Shown here in pieces: positions 1-7,443 of a stretch of 28,719 nt of DNA. Each line of letters begins with the position of its first letter. The first letter of the stretch is position 1. The translations under genes were made by a program, and so were the position numbers. Below the pieces are notes generated by a model. It was not told the DNA's origin. It saw only the letters and a program-made list of their open reading frames with translations, and made no database searches. Origin of the DNA: Treponema sp. (GTDB taxonomy: Bacteria; Spirochaetota; Spirochaetia; Treponematales; Breznakiellaceae); the NCBI GenBank assembly GCA_031275515.1, contig JAISOQ010000038.1:1-28719 (forward strand), read 5' to 3'.

Positions 1-283
1 TGCGGGGGCATTGGCAGGTGGAAAACAAGCTGCACTGGCACCTTGATTAACCTTTGGGGATGACCGGAATACGACCATGAAGAAGAACGGGGCGCAAAAC
101 CTGCAAACGATGAAGCGGGTGGCGCCGGCGATTCTTTCACCGGCACAGACGGCGTTTGATGACCGGAGTTTGAAGGGTATCCGGTTTATGCCGGCGCTGA
201 GTTTCGAGCGGCACATTGAGACCATTTTCAAGCTGCTCAATGCCCAGGCCATTCGGAACCTCCTCCTGCCTCATTCATCCTGA
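1..283 (+). pseudogene. ISAs1-family transposase, C-terminal remnant with frameshift
   Basis: This is the C-terminal part of a DDE transposase of the ISAs1 (H-repeat-associated) family, cut by the window edge. From position 3 the frame reads RGHWQVENKLHWHLD, the family motif carrying the last catalytic Glu, then hits TAA at 48-50. Homology resumes one frame over (TFGDDRNTTMKKNGAQNLQ, from about 53) and runs to a TGA at 281-283. Loss of one base near 47-48 explains the break. The ATG at 77 is therefore internal, not a gene start. The family assignment comes from the remembered motif, so exact IS identity is open. The piece is non-functional as seen. Confidence 0.8.
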
Positions 284-487
284 TTCTATGCGTTTATCCT
301 GTATCCGGATTATCACCCATTGATATACATTGTGATGGGGGATGCCGTGTTTCTGTTTCAGAAATTGGCTGAGCCACGCTTTCTTTGCCTTCCCATATCC
401 TTCGATGTCTTCCCTGCCTTGGGCCATAGCGATGACCGACAGAATGGCTATAACGATGATTTCATGGAGTGGATAGAGCTTGTTTTC
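275..487 (-). pseudogene. ISAs1-family transposase, N-terminal remnant in opposite orientation
   Basis: Read on the minus strand from 487, the frame gives LYPLHEIIVIAILSVIAMAQ, then GREDIEGYGKAKKAWLSQFL and KQKHGIPHHNVYQ. This is the characteristic N-terminal associated domain of ISAs1-family transposases. An in-frame TAG lies immediately before it (488-490), so the first residues are missing. The frame stops at 275-277, just after the match fades. It faces the plus-strand C-terminal remnant and the two meet near 275-283, so this is debris of two insertions or of one rearranged copy. No intact terminal inverted repeats could be identified. Confidence 0.75.
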
Positions 488-547
488 CTATATACCTCCT
501 TTACCCTTTTTTATATGCGCCGGCCCTGTAACCCGTTCCCATCTGCA

Positions 548-576
548 TTGCCGGTAATTCAGTTTTTCGGTATAAT
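548..576 (+). promoter_or_regulatory. Predicted sigma70-type promoter of prfA
   Basis: TTGCCG at 548-553 and a perfect TATAAT at 571-576 are separated by 17 nt. Initiation would be near 583, directly before the GGAG ribosome-binding site at 585-588 and the prfA ATG at 596, giving a very short leader. It lies just beyond the IS debris, so prfA transcription does not depend on it. Confidence 0.65.
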
Positions 577-595
577 AAGCTTACGGAGTGGCACG

Positions 596-1759
596 ATGAA
601 CGAACGGCTTGAGTCTCTTTTGCGCAAATACGACGAATTATCCCGCAGGATCCAGGACCCGGAGCTGGTAAAGGATCAGAAGGCATACCGGAATATCATG
701 AAAGAATATTCCCAGGTAAGCGCGGTTTCCGCCGCATGGAAGGAAATTGAAACCTTTTCCGTTCGGATTGCCGATGCCAAGGTCATGATTCAAGATGAAA
801 AGGACCCGGAAATGCGGGAACTGGCCCGGGAGGAATGCCGGGAACTGGAACAGCGGCTCGTTGACGCCGAAGACCGGCTCAAGATACTCCTTATCCCCAA
901 AGATCCCCTGGATGAAAAAAACATCATCATGGAAATCCGGGCGGGTACGGGGGGAGAGGAGGCGGCCTTATTCGCCGCGGACCTGTTTCGTATGTATTCC
1001 CGGTTTGCGGAAACCAAAGGCTGGAAGTTTGAAATCATGAACTCCAATGAGACGGAACTTGGGGGCTTTAAGGAAATTGTCTTCTCCGTCAGCGGCAGCA
1101 ATGTCTACGAAAACCTCCGCTACGAATCGGGAGTACACCGGGTTCAGAGGGTCCCTGCCACGGAAGCTTCGGGGCGCATCCATACCTCGGCGGTGACCGT
1201 AGCAGTCCTTCCGGAAGCCGATGAGACGGAAATCGACATACGACCGGAAGACCTCAGAATAGATGTGATGAGGGCCGGCGGTCCCGGCGGCCAGTGCGTC
1301 AACACTACCGATTCGGCGGTGCGTATCACCCACCTTCCTTCGGGGGTGACGGTACACTGCCAGGATGAAAAGAGCCAGATCAAGAACAAGGCCAAGGCCA
1401 TGCGCATACTCCGGGCCCGTATTTACGAGATGGAAGAGGCCAAGGCTCATTCGGAACGGGCGGAGGCCCGGAAAAACCAGGTGGGATCGGGGGATCGTTC
1501 CGAACGGATCAGGACCTACAACTTCCCTCAGAACCGGATGACCGACCACCGGATCAACCTTACCCTCTATAAGCTGGACCTCATCATGCAGGGAGATGTG
1601 GAAGAACTCTTCGATACCCTCAAGCTTTCCGCCCGGGAAGAACTTTTGGGAACAAAGCCCGAAACCAGAACCGAATCTTCCTCTCATAATGCGCCGGATG
1701 AAAAGCCTGCCGTCAGGACGGTAAAACCCAAAGTTCCCCTGCCGGAACCGGTAGAATGA
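596..1759 (+). CDS. prfA: Peptide chain release factor 1 (RF1)
   Basis: RF1 recognises UAA and UAG in the ribosomal A site and triggers peptidyl-tRNA hydrolysis. The 387-residue product carries the PAT codon-recognition tripeptide at about 187-189 (in RVPATEASGRIHTSA) and the catalytic GGQ loop at 231-233 (AGGPGGQCVNTTDS), which together mark RF1 rather than RF2. The start at 596 has GGAG seven bases upstream. The frame is open further up to about 320, but that part has no RF1 character and overlaps IS debris. The C-terminus extends about 30 residues past the usual RF1 end in a Pro/Lys/Glu-rich tail. The residue after GGQ is Cys. The stop overlaps the prmC start by 4 nt (ATGA). Confidence 0.97.
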   Translation: MNERLESLLRKYDELSRRIQDPELVKDQKAYRNIMKEYSQVSAVSAAWKEIETFSVRIADAKVMIQDEKDPEMRELAREECRELEQRLVDAEDRLKILLIPKDPLDEKNIIMEIRAGTGGEEAALFAADLFRMYSRFAETKGWKFEIMNSNETELGGFKEIVFSVSGSNVYENLRYESGVHRVQRVPATEASGRIHTSAVTVAVLPEADETEIDIRPEDLRIDVMRAGGPGGQCVNTTDSAVRITHLPSGVTVHCQDEKSQIKNKAKAMRILRARIYEMEEAKAHSERAEARKNQVGSGDRSERIRTYNFPQNRMTDHRINLTLYKLDLIMQGDVEELFDTLKLSAREELLGTKPETRTESSSHNAPDEKPAVRTVKPKVPLPEPVE

Positions 1760-2682
1760 CCGTTGGAGAAGCCTCCGTCCGCGGGGCAGCCATCCTCAAA
1801 GCCGCCGGCCTTGAGGCGGCGGCTTTGGACGCTTCCCTTCTCCTTGCGGACATCCTCGATACCGGCAAAGCCGGTTTGATCCTTGCCGGGAGCGAACCCC
1901 TTACCGAAGCGGTCTGCCGCCGGTTTGAGCAGTCTTTGGAACGCCGCCTGGCTGGGGAATGTGTGGCTTACATCTTGGGCCGCAAAGAGTTTTGGGGCCT
2001 GGATTTCGCCGTGACCGCCGATGTTCTTGTCCCCCGGCCCGATACGGAAACGTTGGTAGAAGCCGCCCTGTCCCGCATAGACGAACTGACCGGCGATGAT
2101 CCCGCCGGCGCCCTCCCCTCCCCCTCTCCTCCGGTCACCCTTCTGGATCTCTGTACCGGTTCAGGCGCCCTGGCCGTCGCCCTGAAACACGAACGGCCCG
2201 CCCTATGGGTCTGCGCCTCGGATGTCTCCGGCAAAGCCCTGGCCCTTGCCCGGAAAAACGCCGGGAAAAACCTGCAATCTTTGGCGGGGACGGAATCACC
2301 CGTACTCTTCATCGAAAGCGATCTCTTTGACCGCCTGGGGGAAGCCGCTATGCCGGCCTTTTCCGGGCCTCCCCGGTTCGACCTTATCGTCAGTAATCCT
2401 CCCTATGTTCCCACGGCGGTTCTGGCGACCCTGTCCCCGGAAGTACGGAGGGAACCCCCTCTTGCCCTGGACGGCGGGGAGGACGGCCTTGACCTTATCC
2501 GGCGTATTGCCGCCGGGGCCCCTCCTTTCCTCAGTCCCGGCGGAACCCTGCTTATGGAAGCGGACCCGGACCAGATGACGATTATTGCCGCTATACTTGA
2601 ATGTCGAGGGTATAGTGATATACAAATGTATAGAGACCTGACCGGACGGCCAAGGGTTATCAGCGGAAGATATTCGGAGTAG
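1756..2682 (+). CDS. prmC: Release factor glutamine methyltransferase PrmC (HemK)
   Basis: PrmC transfers a methyl group from S-adenosylmethionine to the Gln of the GGQ motif in RF1 and RF2, raising termination efficiency. The 308-residue protein has an N-terminal helical domain followed by a Rossmann methyltransferase domain. The SAM-binding motif DLCTGSG lies at about 131-137, and the substrate-binding catalytic NPPY motif at 214-217 (VSNPPYVP). A Pro/Ser-rich insertion (GALPSPSPP) lies just before the SAM motif. It is translationally coupled to prfA through an ATGA overlap, so the enzyme is made with its substrate. The length is close to the usual 280-300 residues. Confidence 0.96.
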   Translation: MTVGEASVRGAAILKAAGLEAAALDASLLLADILDTGKAGLILAGSEPLTEAVCRRFEQSLERRLAGECVAYILGRKEFWGLDFAVTADVLVPRPDTETLVEAALSRIDELTGDDPAGALPSPSPPVTLLDLCTGSGALAVALKHERPALWVCASDVSGKALALARKNAGKNLQSLAGTESPVLFIESDLFDRLGEAAMPAFSGPPRFDLIVSNPPYVPTAVLATLSPEVRREPPLALDGGEDGLDLIRRIAAGAPPFLSPGGTLLMEADPDQMTIIAAILECRGYSDIQMYRDLTGRPRVISGRYSE

Positions 2683-2757
2683 GAACTGCTCAGGAGGCGG
2701 TATCCTCCGCCCGCCTGCCGGGAACAGAAAAATAAACTGCCCTGCCTCACAAAAGGA

Positions 2758-4932
2758 ATGAAAAAAACAGATACGGATTTTTTGAAAAAACTTGCAGCCT
2801 ATGACAGCGCCGATGTGGACCGGATATTGAAGGCTGTAAAATGGGTGGAAGAACTCATTCTCAAGGAACAAAGTTCCCTGTCCGGTGAACGGGCCGCCGA
2901 AGGCAGTCCGGGTTTGTCTCCGTCGGCCCGAAACCTGGAGGTGGCGGCCATACTGACGGACCTCAACCTGGACGCCGATACCATCATAGCCGCCCTTCTC
3001 CACAATTCCCTGGAAGAAACCGGCGTCACCAGAGACAGGATAGCGGAAAGCTTTGGCCGCCCGGCGGCCCTCATGATGGAAAGCGTCACCAGAATCGCCG
3101 ACATCTCCGCTAAGAACAAAACTATACAAGAGGCGGAAAACATCAGGAAGATGCTTGTCGCTATGGTCAACGATATACGAGTCATCTTCATCAAACTGGC
3201 GGTAGTCCTCTACAACATGAGGACGCTTCAGAGCTTCCCCCAGGCGGAACGGAAACGTATAGCCCAGGAGTGCCTGGACATCTACGCGCCGCTGGCGGAC
3301 CGCCTTGGCATATCCTGGATGAAGGATGAACTGGAAGACCTTTCCCTGAAAACCCTCAACCGGGAAGCCTTTACTCAAATCAAGGAAATTGTATCCCTAA
3401 AGAAAAATCAGCGCGAAGTTTTCCTGAATACCCTCCGGGAAACCATTAAAAAGGAAGCCGCCGCATTAGGCATTACCACTGAAATTGAAAGCCGGGCCAA
3501 ACATTTCTATTCGATTTATCAAAAGATGAAGCGGCGGAATAAAAGCGCTGATGAGCTCTACGATCTCTTCGGCCTCCGGCTCCTCTGTGACAGCGAAGAA
3601 CACTGCTACACCCTCCTCGGCATGGTCCACCGTCTCTGGAAGCCCATGGACGGCCGTTTCAAAGATTATATTGCCATGCCCAAATCCAACGGCTACAAAA
3701 GTCTCCATACCACGGTCTTCGTGGCGGACACCGCAGCCCCTGTTTCCGACAATGGCGAAGTCTTCCCCGGTAAACCCTTCCCTTGGTCGCCGTTACGGGT
3801 AAATTACGGCCCGGACCAGAATGGAGGCATCCCTCTGGAAATTCAGATCCGTACTTTCGAGATGCACCAGGTGGCCGAATACGGCATAGCCAGCCATTGG
3901 CTCTATAAAAAAGGCCCCGCCAGCGAACTTGTACGTCCCGGTGAAGTAGCCCTGATCAACCGCCTCAAGGACTGGAAGCTCACAGAAATCGAGGCCAAAG
4001 ATGACCGGGGATCCGAATCCTTCCTGGAAGATATTAAACGGGAACTTCTCAAGGATTCCATCTATGTTTTCACTCCCCAGGGCAAGGTGATAGAACTCCC
4101 CGTTGGGGCCACTCCCATAGACTTTGCCTACGCCATCCATACCGCCGTGGGGGAACACTGTTCCGGCGCCAGGGCCGACGGCAGCATCATCCCCCTGAAT
4201 TCTGAGCTGAAAAACACCCAGGTTGTGGAAATTCTGACTGCCACCAACGCCCGTCCGCATATCAACTGGCTGCGTATCGTAAAGACCGCAAAGGCTCGAA
4301 ACAAGATCCGTTCCTGGCTCCAGCTCCACGACGATTCGGTAATTATCGAAAAAAACGTGGTCGTCAAAAAGAAGGAAACGCCTAAAGAACCGGAAAAACC
4401 CAAAGAAAGCGAGGGTACGGCTCAGGCTGAACCGGCGTTCATACAGCGGGTTCTCCCCCCGCCGGAGAAGAACAAACTCCAGGTCCGGGTAGAAGACGAA
4501 AAAAACTTGATGATCCGTTTCGCAAAGTGCTGCAACCCTGTAACGGGGGATCCTATTACCGGGTATGTTTCACGGGGACGGGGCATCATCATACACCGGA
4601 AGAATTGCCGCAGCATCAGGAATATCCTGGACTTTGCAGCCCGCCGCATTGACACCGAATGGGAAAACGATGCCGCCAGCCTGGTCAAACGCTTCAAAGT
4701 CGAAGCCCGGCTCTCCAGGAACCTCTTCTCGGAAATCGAAGGCGCCATCCATAAATACCACGGCCATCTCATCGAGGGCCGCCTGGAAAAAACCGGCCTC
4801 GATCACATGACAGGCTTTTTCGTTATACAGCTTGAACAGCCTGACGATCTGAAGATGGTGACAAAGAACATCCGGGGAATTCCGGCGGTATACAGTATCG
4901 TAGAACTTAAGGAAAATGCAAAAAAAGACTGA
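2758..4932 (+). CDS. RelA/SpoT-family (p)ppGpp synthetase with degenerate hydrolase domain
   Basis: A long RSH protein (724 aa). In order: HD hydrolase domain (about 1-190), synthetase domain (about 230-385), TGS (about 432-493), CC zinc-finger-like region (AKCCNPVTGDPITGY, near 589) and C-terminal ACT (about 645-720). The synthetase site looks intact: KHFYSIYQKM, YDLFGLRLL, RFKDYIAMP, GYKSLHTTV, EIQIRT. The hydrolase site does not: the usual HD-VVED-T reads LLHNSLEET, KLADRLHNMRT reads KLAVVLYNMRT, and the first metal-binding His is missing. I therefore predict synthesis without ppGpp hydrolysis. About 35 residues are inserted between TTV and EIQIRT. The AAAGGA before the ATG leaves almost no spacing, but no better start is visible. 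It follows prmC by 75 nt. Confidence 0.93.
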   Translation: MKKTDTDFLKKLAAYDSADVDRILKAVKWVEELILKEQSSLSGERAAEGSPGLSPSARNLEVAAILTDLNLDADTIIAALLHNSLEETGVTRDRIAESFGRPAALMMESVTRIADISAKNKTIQEAENIRKMLVAMVNDIRVIFIKLAVVLYNMRTLQSFPQAERKRIAQECLDIYAPLADRLGISWMKDELEDLSLKTLNREAFTQIKEIVSLKKNQREVFLNTLRETIKKEAAALGITTEIESRAKHFYSIYQKMKRRNKSADELYDLFGLRLLCDSEEHCYTLLGMVHRLWKPMDGRFKDYIAMPKSNGYKSLHTTVFVADTAAPVSDNGEVFPGKPFPWSPLRVNYGPDQNGGIPLEIQIRTFEMHQVAEYGIASHWLYKKGPASELVRPGEVALINRLKDWKLTEIEAKDDRGSESFLEDIKRELLKDSIYVFTPQGKVIELPVGATPIDFAYAIHTAVGEHCSGARADGSIIPLNSELKNTQVVEILTATNARPHINWLRIVKTAKARNKIRSWLQLHDDSVIIEKNVVVKKKETPKEPEKPKESEGTAQAEPAFIQRVLPPPEKNKLQVRVEDEKNLMIRFAKCCNPVTGDPITGYVSRGRGIIIHRKNCRSIRNILDFAARRIDTEWENDAASLVKRFKVEARLSRNLFSEIEGAIHKYHGHLIEGRLEKTGLDHMTGFFVIQLEQPDDLKMVTKNIRGIPAVYSIVELKENAKKD

Positions 4933-4950
4933 GGACCCCTGCGGATCCTC
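4920..4950 (-). terminator. Intrinsic terminator of the ribosomal operon
   Basis: On the minus strand, GAGGATCC and GGGTCCTC (4931-4950) form an 8-bp stem, one pair G-U, around a GCAG loop. AGTC and seven Ts (complement of A 4920-4926) follow. The T tract lies inside the last codons of the convergent RelA/SpoT gene. On the plus strand the same hairpin has no T run, so it mainly serves the minus strand. Confidence 0.75.
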
Positions 4951-5037
4951 ATTCACACGAAAAGCTCAATTTATGGATTATGGTTCTAAAAGAAATGCCT
5001 TTAGGACAACTTGCAGGTTCATGCGTCCCGCTTGACA

Positions 5038-5061
5038 GGTTCCCGGCCAGGGCCAAAAACC
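5038..5061 (-). other. Hairpin in the 3' region of the ribosomal operon
   Basis: The minus-strand sequence can fold into a 10-11 bp stem (GGUUUUUGGCC against GGCCGGGAACC, three G-U pairs) with a two-base loop. No T run follows, so it is not a terminator by itself. It lies between the predicted promoter at 5079-5106 and the terminator at 4920-4950 and could be part of a structured small RNA or 3' UTR. Confidence 0.35.
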
Positions 5062-5078
5062 TATCGCCCGAATTACCT

Positions 5079-5106
5079 ATTATAAAACAACCGGCTTCCT
5101 AGACAA
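5079..5106 (-). promoter_or_regulatory. Possible promoter at the end of the ribosomal operon
   Basis: On the minus strand, TTGTCT (complement of 5101-5106) is followed after 16 nt by a perfect TATAAT (complement of 5079-5084). The -35 overlaps the stop codon of the last operon gene. No protein gene follows before the terminator at 4950-4920, so a transcript from here would be about 150 nt and non-coding. Confidence 0.4.
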
Positions 5107-5281
5107 GCGTCTTTTTCCCGTGTTTTATTGCGGCTTTGCAGATCTTGCAGACTTTGACTTTTTGTCCGCCCGCTTCTATTTCGTAGAGAAGTTTGACGTT
5201 ACCCCGTTTGCAAACCGGGCAATCGCCCCTGCCCCGGGAGACCAAATCCCTTATTCCCTTTCCTCTATGCGCTTTGGACAT
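5099..5281 (-). CDS. Small zinc-ribbon protein, last gene of the ribosomal operon
   Basis: I do not recognise a named family. The 60-residue, strongly basic protein has two CxxC pairs, C21/C24 (GDCPVCKRGN) and C45/C48 (VKVCKICKAAIKHG), spaced 20 apart like a treble-clef or zinc-ribbon ribosomal protein. The basic N-terminus (SKAHRGKGIRDL) and Lys-rich end suit RNA binding. A good ribosome-binding site (GGGAGG, 8 nt spacing) precedes the ATG, and the gene follows rplQ by 17 nt, so it is co-transcribed with ribosomal proteins. I infer a ribosome-associated or RNA-binding role. A lineage-specific ribosomal protein is possible, as is a small transcription or assembly factor. Confidence 0.8.
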   Translation of the reverse strand: MSKAHRGKGIRDLVSRGRGDCPVCKRGNVKLLYEIEAGGQKVKVCKICKAAIKHGKKTLV

Positions 5282-5298
5282 TGTGCTATCCTCCCTGA

Positions 5299-5727
5299 TT
5301 AGTTTGCCGTTTTCCTGGCGGCTGCTTTCTCTTTCTTTTGCGCCTTCTTCTCCGGCGTTTCGGTGTCCAGATGATAATCCACCAGCTCCAGAATGACTAT
5401 TTCCGCCGCATCGCCGTAACGTTCCCCAAGTTTGAGGATACGGGTATAACCGCCGGGACGTTCCTTCATTCTGACCGCGATATTAGTGAACAGCTTCGCC
5501 ACGATTCCCTCATCAAAGAGACGGCTCGAAACAATACGCCGGTTATGGACCGAATCAACCTTTGCCCGGGTAATGAGTTTTTCGGCGCTCCGCCTGATTT
5601 CCAGGGCTTTTGCCTTAGTGGTTTTGATTCGTTCATACCTAAATAGGGAGGTCACCATATTTCTATGCAGGGCTTTCCGGTGAGCCGATGAACGTTCAAG
5701 GGGATTAAAGCCTCTTCTATGCTTCAT
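5299..5727 (-). CDS. rplQ: 50S ribosomal protein L17 (bL17)
   Basis: bL17 is a large-subunit protein located near the exit-tunnel side. The 142-residue product opens with the classic MKHRRGFNPLERSSAHRKAL and contains the RNA-binding ALEIRRSAEKLITRAK segment. About 20 residues of Lys/Ala-rich tail (TPEKKAQKKEKAAARKTAN) extend it past the usual 117-127 residues. The start overlaps the rpoA coding end by 11 nt and its AAGGA ribosome-binding site lies inside rpoA, which implies translational coupling. It belongs to the alpha-operon part of the cluster. Confidence 0.97.
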   Translation of the reverse strand: MKHRRGFNPLERSSAHRKALHRNMVTSLFRYERIKTTKAKALEIRRSAEKLITRAKVDSVHNRRIVSSRLFDEGIVAKLFTNIAVRMKERPGGYTRILKLGERYGDAAEIVILELVDYHLDTETPEKKAQKKEKAAARKTAN

Positions 5728-6784
5728 CTTCTTCTTCCTTTTGCTGAAGTTGCTGGGAGGTAATTTTTACCGCATTTTTCAATACATTAAGATCGGTTAT
5801 CCCAAGGCCCAAATTCCATTCCTTCAATTTTTCTTTGATTTCCTGAAGGGACTTCTTGCCGAAATTACGGGTCTTGGTAATGTCATCCTCGGTCTTCCGG
5901 GTCAACTCCCCAATGGTCTTAATGTTCGCATTTTTAAGACAATTAGAAGATCGCACGGATAACTCCAATTCCTCCACCGGGGTATTGAGTATCTGACGGA
6001 TCCGCTCGTTCTCTTCATCCAAATCATCATCGAATCCAAGATTGTTTTCGTCAAAATTGATGAAAACCGAAAAATGATCTTTCGCAATCTTGGCGGCTTC
6101 AGCCAGGGCGTCATCAGGGCGCACGGTGCCATCGGTCCATATTTCCAGAATGAGCTTATCGTAATCGCTGCGCTGACCAACCCGGGTAGGCTCTACGGCA
6201 AACTTTACCTTTTTTACCGGCGAAAAAATAGCGTCCGTAGGAATGGTGCCAATAACTTCCACATACTGTTCATTGACATCAGAAGGAACATACCCGCGGT
6301 TCAGATCAATTTGAATCTCTAATTCGATATGAGCATCGTCCATTAAGGTCATAATATGCTGACCGGTACTCATTACCTCAACTTCTCCGAGCCGCTCAAA
6401 ATCGTTGCTTGTTATATCGCGTCTTCCCGACCATTCATATAAAAGAACGCTCTGCTCCACTTCCGGGGGAAGCCGCAGACGCAGCTGCTTGAGATTATTA
6501 ATAACCTCTAGGGTATCCTCAACAATGCTCGGAATAGTCTCGAATTCACTGGAAATAATATGAGGGACTCCCCCGGCGTCTTGTGAAGTAATCTTAACCG
6601 CCGTAATCGCATACCCCGGAATCGAGGAAAGGAGTACTCTCCGCAACGTATTACCAACGGTAGTCCCAAATCCCGGTTCAAAAGGAGCGGCGGTGAACTT
6701 ACCATAATTCGGCCTCAGTTCACCATGCTCAAAGGCGATGCCTTTGGGACGTTTGAATCCTACAATCAGGTTCTTACGAGCCAT
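5717..6784 (-). CDS. rpoA: DNA-directed RNA polymerase alpha subunit
   Basis: The alpha dimer nucleates assembly of core RNA polymerase. The 355-residue protein has the N-terminal assembly domain (EPGFGTTVGNTLRRVLLSSI, near 37-56) and a C-terminal UP-element and activator-binding domain (LSVRSSNCLKNANI, then FGKKSLQEIKEKL). The Arg in VRSSNCLK is the conserved DNA-contacting residue. It is about 25 residues longer than the E. coli protein, with an extended N-terminus (MARKNLIVGFKRPKG) and an acidic end (QQKEEEDEA). AAGGAG precedes the start. It lies between rpsD (9-nt gap) and rplQ (overlap), the standard alpha-operon order. Confidence 0.98.
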   Translation of the reverse strand: MARKNLIVGFKRPKGIAFEHGELRPNYGKFTAAPFEPGFGTTVGNTLRRVLLSSIPGYAITAVKITSQDAGGVPHIISSEFETIPSIVEDTLEVINNLKQLRLRLPPEVEQSVLLYEWSGRRDITSNDFERLGEVEVMSTGQHIMTLMDDAHIELEIQIDLNRGYVPSDVNEQYVEVIGTIPTDAIFSPVKKVKFAVEPTRVGQRSDYDKLILEIWTDGTVRPDDALAEAAKIAKDHFSVFINFDENNLGFDDDLDEENERIRQILNTPVEELELSVRSSNCLKNANIKTIGELTRKTEDDITKTRNFGKKSLQEIKEKLKEWNLGLGITDLNVLKNAVKITSQQLQQKEEEDEA

Positions 6785-6793
6785 GGGAACTCC

Positions 6794-7429
6794 TTACTTA
6801 GAATAAAATTCAACGATCATCTGCTCTTTGATGTCCGCAAGATCCGTTATATCACTGCGCCGCGGAACAGCCAGAAATTTCCCTTTCATTCCATCAGGAT
6901 CAAGATGAAGCCAGGGCATGACGCCGGACTTGCCAAATTCCTTGAGGGCTTCTTTAATAACCACCAAGTTCTTGCTGGGCTCTTTTATTTCGATAACATC
7001 CTCCGGCCTGACCAGAAAAGAAGGGATGTTTACCCGTCTGCCGTTTACCATAACATGACCGTGCAGCACAAGCTGCCGCGCCTGAGTCCGGCTTACTGCA
7101 AACCGCAGCCGGTACACTATATTGTCCAATCTCCGTTCCAAAAGCACAAACAGATTCTCACCGGTGATGCCGGGCATACGCAGAGCCCGTTCAAAGAACA
7201 GGAGGAACTGCTTTTCCTGCATCCCATAGATACGCCGAAGTTTCTGTTTTTCTCGAAGCTGCAACCCATAATCCGACCGTTTACCTGGCCGAGCCTTGGG
7301 ATCCTTGCCGGGAGCGGGCCGCTTTTTATTAATCGGACATTTATCGCTCTTACACCGGCCGCCTTTAAGCATGAGCTTTTTCTGTTCCGTCCGGCATAAC
7401 CGGCAAACCGGTCCTGTATACCTTGCCAT
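6794..7429 (-). CDS. rpsD: 30S ribosomal protein S4 (uS4), zinc-binding form
   Basis: uS4 nucleates 30S assembly by binding 16S rRNA early and helps maintain decoding accuracy. The 211-residue protein begins MARYTGPVCRLCRTEQKKL and has cysteines at 9, 12, 26 and 31, so it is the C+ (zinc-containing) version. The S4 RNA-binding domain follows (LERRLDNIVYRLRFAVSRTQ, then VLHGHVMVNGRRVNIPS). Length matches the family. It lies 14 nt after rpsK and 9 nt before rpoA. Confidence 0.98.
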   Translation of the reverse strand: MARYTGPVCRLCRTEQKKLMLKGGRCKSDKCPINKKRPAPGKDPKARPGKRSDYGLQLREKQKLRRIYGMQEKQFLLFFERALRMPGITGENLFVLLERRLDNIVYRLRFAVSRTQARQLVLHGHVMVNGRRVNIPSFLVRPEDVIEIKEPSKNLVVIKEALKEFGKSGVMPWLHLDPDGMKGKFLAVPRRSDITDLADIKEQMIVEFYSK

Positions 7430-7443
7430 ACTTCCCTACCCCC

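Larger units (their letters stand above)
4920..5072 (-). ncRNA. Candidate small RNA or 3' UTR-derived RNA
   Basis: This interval runs from the start predicted by the TTGTCT-N16-TATAAT signal to the intrinsic terminator. It contains a stable hairpin at 5038-5061 and no convincing reading frame; the best is a 14-codon ATG frame without a clear ribosome-binding site. It could equally be only the 3' UTR of the operon. Its 3' end is antisense to the last codons of the RelA/SpoT gene. I recognise no known RNA family. Confidence 0.25.

Noticed and set aside
77..283. Independent 68-residue gene starting at 77
   Set aside because: It is the frame-shifted tail of an ISAs1 transposase, matching the family across the supposed start.
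320..595. Upstream extension of the prfA reading frame
   Set aside because: No RF1 similarity, overlaps IS debris and the prfA promoter; the ATG at 596 has GGAG and gives the family start.
968..1687. Long antisense frames over prfA, prmC and many ribosomal genes
   Set aside because: They are shadows of well-identified genes with biased codon composition and no recognisable domains.
5032..5037. Plus-strand TTGACA as a promoter
   Set aside because: No -10 at suitable spacing and no plus-strand gene downstream.
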